From: an uncultured Bacteroidota bacterium
Lineage (GTDB): Bacteria; Bacteroidota; Bacteroidia; 2-12-FULL-35-15
DNA: 8,731 nt
Assembly (NCBI GenBank): GCA_903889605.1
Contig: CAISYK010001130.1
Coordinates: 1-8,731 of the forward strand
Direction: 5' to 3'
Shown here: positions 6,356-8,731 of the stretch, piece by piece
Layout: each line of letters starts with the position of its first letter
How positions within the stretch are numbered: the first letter of the stretch is position 1
Notes under the pieces: model-generated
What the model saw: only the letters and a program-made list of their open reading frames with translations
What the model was told of the DNA's origin: nothing
Database searches by the model: none
Made by a program: the position numbers and the translations under genes

Positions 6356-6844
6356 TCAAAATATTAAATTTGTTTTGGATTTCAACCCCTTTACATCAAT
6401 AGCTACTGCAGTAAGCACTATATCTATTTCTTTTATTTTCCGGATCATTTCTTCAGTTTTGCTGCCATCTATTTCTCCCCGGATTACAAAAAAACAATTC
6501 ATTTGTTTATGTTCAGGAATTAATATTCCATTTTCTGTTGATTCAGATTCTTTAACACCTTTGCCGAATAACGTATTATCTTTTGATGTGACCAATTTAT
6601 TTTCACTTAAGTTTGAAATCACAAAGTACTCAATAAATTCTTCCGTATATTCATACTTAAACAATGAAAAAAAAGAAGGGGTACTTTGTTTTTTTGATTT
6701 GATCTCCAGCGATTCGTTTTTTGTTAGGTCTATCTCCAATGTTTTATTCAACGCCCAGCAAATACGGTAATCTTTTTCATGCGAGGAAATACCTATCAGC
6801 ACAAAATCGTAATCATATTCTATTTTAAGTGTGTGCTTTCCCAA
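6356..6844 (-). CDS. IPExxVDY-family protein (divergent motif)
   Basis: A 162-aa soluble protein of unknown function with no signal peptide or membrane helix. The N-terminal half (HTLKIEYDYDFVLIGISSHEKDYRICWALNKTL) and the late ILIPEHKQMNCFFVIRG segment (107-123) fit the small Bacteroidota family named for its IPE...VDY motif. Members typically start with a beta-rich 'L..E.dydF.LiGI.s...DYrlcW.iN..L' region and sit directly upstream of pyk. Here IPE is kept (109-111) but the VDY positions read Met-Asn-Cys (115-117). The gene is immediately upstream of pyk on the same strand, which supports the assignment. In many Bacteroidota (from memory) rnc, fabF and acpP lie further upstream. Here the next gene upstream is yceI, so that conserved block appears broken. 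No exact promoter box was found just upstream. Confidence 0.72.
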   Translation of the reverse strand: MGKHTLKIEYDYDFVLIGISSHEKDYRICWALNKTLEIDLTKNESLEIKSKKQSTPSFFSLFKYEYTEEFIEYFVISNLSENKLVTSKDNTLFGKGVKESESTENGILIPEHKQMNCFFVIRGEIDGSKTEEMIRKIKEIDIVLTAVAIDVKGLKSKTNLIF

Positions 6845-6890
6845 AGCAATTTATTTTAAACAGCGGTAAATTTATAATTCTAATGTGAAG

Positions 6891-7042
6891 AATGAGTTAA
6901 ATGAGGTTGTTTTTTTAACCCGTAAAATCTCCCACTTTGAAGTGGTAAAACCAGCATGCAAAAATATACAAAATAATTGGAATGTTTTTGGTTTTTTTTA
7001 TGGCCATCAAAAAATGTCATTCGGTTCATTTTTTTTGACCCG
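6891..7042. repeat. Three degenerate repeat blocks, possibly relic ends of an IS21-like element
   Basis: Three blocks align loosely on the pattern AATG...GGTT-T-rich-(A/G)ACCCG: 6891-6922 (core GGTTGTTTTTTTAACCCG), 6981-7005 (GGTTTTTTTTATGGCC) and 7013-7042 (core GGTTCATTTTTTTTGACCCG). A short palindrome CCACTTTGAAGTGG (6932-6945) lies between the first two. From memory, Bacteroidota IS21-family ends carry repeated units like CCGGTTnATnTTGACCC, and IS21 ends generally contain multiple transposase-binding repeats. No istA or istB coding sequence is present. T-rich composition could also produce the resemblance by chance. Confidence 0.3.
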
Positions 7043-7210
7043 CTTTTTGGATCTGCCAAAATTTAATAATTGTCGAGTCTTTCCTGGAAATAGAAATTTG
7101 AAGTCAACGCTAAATGTCTTCCGACTAAATGCAGGTTTTAATTAATCTTATTCAGATTATTGTTGTTTGAATTGCTGCTGGCTGCGTCAACGGTTTAGGT
7201 AAATAAAAAA

Positions 7211-7252
7211 GCTTTACAAATATGAGATTTGAGCATCTCATATTTGTAAAGC
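7211..7252 (-). terminator. Rho-independent terminator of yceI
   Basis: A perfect 18-bp inverted repeat (7211-7228 and 7235-7252) with a 6-nt loop. Read on the minus strand it starts GCTTTACAAATATGAGAT, closes 19 bp after the yceI stop, and is followed by TTTTTTATTT. The stem is long and AT-rich but fully paired. Position and T-tract fit an intrinsic terminator for the minus-strand gene at 7272-7895. Confidence 0.88.
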
Positions 7253-7271
7253 CAAATATAAAATAAGTAAA

Positions 7272-7895
7272 CTACTTTACCGATGCTGTGAAATTTACAT
7301 TTAATTCAAAATCGTCGCTGATTGCTTTATCGCCGATACTTTCAAAAAAACTGGCAGATCCGTATTTAATATCAAATTTAGTACGGTTTACAGTAATTTT
7401 GGCAACTACGGCCATTAGCTTTTCATCCATTTTAATTTTGGCAGGAAAAGTAATTTCATTTGTAATTTCTTTGATTGTGAGTTTTCCTGTCACTTCATAA
7501 TCATTGTCAGTTTTCACTGATGCTTTTGGTGTAACTTTTGTGATTTCAAATTTCGAAACCGGATATTTTGCAGTGCCAAAAAAGTCATTCGATTTTAAAT
7601 GGCCAATCAATTTATCGTTCCAGTCTTTATCTGTTAGATCAGTGCAAATAATTGAATTCATATCAAACTCAATAGTACCGCTAATGATATTATTATTATT
7701 GTCAGAGAGAATTGAACCTGTTGAAAGACTTATTTTACCTTCATGCTGACCGGTTACTTTTTTGCCTACCCAGGATGCTGTTGCAGTTTTAGTATCAATG
7801 GCATATATTTTTATTTGCTTCTGTTTAATTGCTGTAAATGAAAGTGCTGTAATTGCAGCAGCTGCAATAAAGCCTATGGTTATATTTTTTGTCAT
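7272..7895 (-). CDS. YceI-family exported protein
   Basis: A 207-aa protein with an N-terminal signal peptide (basic TKN, hydrophobic ITIGFIAAAAITALSF, probable cleavage near residues 22-24) and a YceI-type domain over the rest (about 30-205). Landmarks are YAIDTKTATASWVGKK (31-46), the stretch GTIEFDMNSI, the family hallmark HLKSNDFFGTAKYP (99-112) followed by FEIT, and VTGKLTIKEITNEITFP (135-151). YceI proteins are lipocalin-like barrels that hold long isoprenoid or other amphiphilic lipids in the periplasm, and several are induced by acid, osmotic or oxidative stress. The ligand here is unknown. The gene has its own predicted promoter with an embedded palindrome and its own terminator, so it is probably monocistronic. 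It lies 256 bp downstream of a gene for an exported MsrB. Confidence 0.93.
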   Translation of the reverse strand: MTKNITIGFIAAAAITALSFTAIKQKQIKIYAIDTKTATASWVGKKVTGQHEGKISLSTGSILSDNNNNIISGTIEFDMNSIICTDLTDKDWNDKLIGHLKSNDFFGTAKYPVSKFEITKVTPKASVKTDNDYEVTGKLTIKEITNEITFPAKIKMDEKLMAVVAKITVNRTKFDIKYGSASFFESIGDKAISDDFELNVNFTASVK

Positions 7896-7957
7896 TTTAT
7901 TATATTTTTAGGGTGTATGAAAAATTAAATGAATGAACAAGTTTTCATTCTTCCGCA

Positions 7958-7988
7958 CAAATGTATGTATATACATACATTTATCCAA
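7958..7988 (-). promoter_or_regulatory. yceI promoter with a 24-bp palindromic operator candidate
   Basis: On the minus strand a TTG (7986-7988) is followed after 20 bp by TACATTTG (7958-7965), matching the Bacteroidota -33/-7 pattern TTG...TAnnTTTG, about 63 bp upstream of the yceI ATG. Positions 7959-7982 are a perfect 24-bp palindrome with half-site AAATGTATGTAT. It fills most of the spacer and includes all but the last base of the -7 box. A protein bound there would block the promoter, so a dimeric repressor site is the simplest reading. The alternating purine-pyrimidine core is of low complexity. No regulator gene is in the window. Confidence 0.6.
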
Positions 7989-8021
7989 TTTATTAATGCC
8001 AAAAAAACATAAAAATTCAAA

Positions 8022-8056
8022 CTCCTTTAAAAATGGAGCCTTCGGCAATCCGCCGA
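8022..8056 (-). terminator. Weak terminator candidate downstream of msrB
   Basis: Read on the minus strand, a small stem TCGGC/GCCGA (8042-8056) is followed by CTCC/GGAG (8022-8038) and then T-rich sequence (TTTGAATTTTT). Both stems are short, and they lie about 100 bp past the msrB stop and upstream of the yceI promoter. The position is sensible, but the structure is not strong. Confidence 0.25.
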
Positions 8057-8151
8057 TTGATAAATTGTTTATTTACAGATTATCAATTAAATTAGTTAGC
8101 CTGGAGTTAATCTGAGCCGCAAACTTTTTTTAATTCGTGATTTGATCCTTT

Positions 8152-8640
8152 TTACTTTTTGAATTCAATTGAAACAGAATTTATACAATATCTCAGCCCT
8201 TTGGGCGCGGGGCCGTCATCAAACACATGGCCAAGATGCCCGCCGCACTTTGCACATGTTATCTCGGTGCGTATCATCCCTAAAGTTTTATCTTTAGTAT
8301 AAATAACTTTACTTGAATCCAGAACATCTGAAAAACTTGGCCAGCCGCATCCTGCATCAAATTTGGCATCCGACTTAAACAATTCTTCACCGCATGCGGC
8401 GCAAACATATAACCCCTTTTCTTTATGTAAATAATATTTGCCGGAGAAAGGCATTTCAGTACCTTTATTACGCAGTACTTCAAATTGTTCGGGGCTTAAT
8501 ACTTTTTTCCAATCCTCATCAGTTTTTACAATTTTATTGTTCATAGTATTTTCAGTTTTTACTTTTTTAATATTGTTTTGGCAATCCCCGTTACAGGCTG
8601 CAAAAATCAAAATAAATATTAGATATGCAGCGTTTTTCAT
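8152..8640 (-). CDS. msrB: Peptide-methionine (R)-S-oxide reductase MsrB, exported lipoprotein form
   Basis: MsrB reduces the R-epimer of methionine sulfoxide in proteins. The 162-aa product begins with a lipoprotein signal, KNAAYLIFILIFAAC, with Cys16 as the probable acylation site. A short linker follows, then a complete SelR/MsrB domain (about 40-160). The zinc ligands are Cys80/Cys83 and Cys129/Cys132. GCGWPSF spans 97-103, and its second Cys (Cys98) lies 54 residues before the catalytic Cys152, the spacing of the resolving Cys in two-cysteine MsrBs. HLGHVFDDGP (135-144) and RYCINS (150-155) complete the active site. An internal ATG (codon 33) could give a cytosolic form, but the clear signal peptide supports the longer start. 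It probably protects envelope proteins. The reductant for a periplasmic MsrB (a thioredoxin-like partner) is not in the window. The 91 bp upstream contain no exact TAnnTTTG box, only TATATTTA. Confidence 0.94.
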   Translation of the reverse strand: MKNAAYLIFILIFAACNGDCQNNIKKVKTENTMNNKIVKTDEDWKKVLSPEQFEVLRNKGTEMPFSGKYYLHKEKGLYVCAACGEELFKSDAKFDAGCGWPSFSDVLDSSKVIYTKDKTLGMIRTEITCAKCGGHLGHVFDDGPAPKGLRYCINSVSIEFKK

Positions 8641-8731
8641 TTGATAAAATAATTTATTGAATAATACTTTTTTGCAGCAGACAAAATGCGTTGGCTTAAT
8701 AATATTGATCTAAATATATTATAATTCTTCC

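Larger units (their letters stand above)
6845..7271. other. Intergenic region with degenerate repeats and a terminator
   Basis: About 430 bases lying between two minus-strand genes. A plus-strand GTG-started open frame (6885-7145) has low-complexity, T-driven translation and no recognisable domain, and is not accepted. The left part (6891-7042) holds degenerate repeated blocks described separately. Positions 7211-7252 form the yceI terminator. Nothing else is recognised. Confidence 0.55.

Noticed and set aside
6297..6770. 157-aa plus-strand ORF
   Set aside because: It is antisense to the IPExxVDY-family gene. The Ser/Phe/Ile-rich translation reflects the complement of an AT-rich gene.
6885..7145. 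86-aa plus-strand ORF in the gap upstream of the IPExxVDY gene
   Set aside because: It has a GTG start, poly-T-driven Phe/Val content and no domain, and it covers the degenerate repeat blocks. It is probably non-coding.

Overview
The window is AT-rich DNA that reads as a chromosomal piece of a Bacteroidota species, most likely free-living or environmental. The signs are short lipoprotein signal peptides ending in SSC or PSC, A-rich leaders instead of Shine-Dalgarno sites, promoter-like TAnnTTTG boxes, an IPExxVDY-family gene next to pyruvate kinase, and YceI and DUF1566 proteins typical of that phylum. No rRNA, tRNA, CRISPR array or intact transposase was seen.

Layout. Positions 1-431 (+) hold the 3' end of murB (peptidoglycan precursor synthesis). 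Positions 485-2770 hold two paralogous DUF1566 lipoprotein genes on the minus strand. They flank a poorly coding stretch with one small plus-strand lipoprotein ORF (1771-1974). Positions 2771-3828 are mostly non-coding: one doubtful minus-strand ORF, one short signal-peptide-like ORF, and a 205-bp composite inverted-repeat element (3452-3656) that looks like a MITE or REP cluster and truncates the short ORF. Positions 3829-6844 (minus) are a probable co-directional block transcribed IPExxVDY-family gene, then pyk, then an EamA/DMT transporter. Positions 6845-7271 are non-coding, with degenerate repeats resembling the ends of an IS21-like element and a strong intrinsic terminator. Positions 7272-8640 (minus) hold an exported YceI protein and an exported lipoprotein MsrB. 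The yceI gene has a well-formed Bacteroidota promoter whose -33/-7 spacer is filled by a 24-bp perfect palindrome.

How the genes relate. Most of the window is ordinary housekeeping (murB, pyk) plus cell-envelope proteins. The msrB-yceI pair suggests an envelope repair or stress theme, but each gene appears to have its own expression signals. The most unusual items are the nested inverted-repeat element at 3452-3656, the palindrome-filled yceI promoter, and the duplicated DUF1566 lipoproteins. Nothing here amounts to a clear new multi-gene system.
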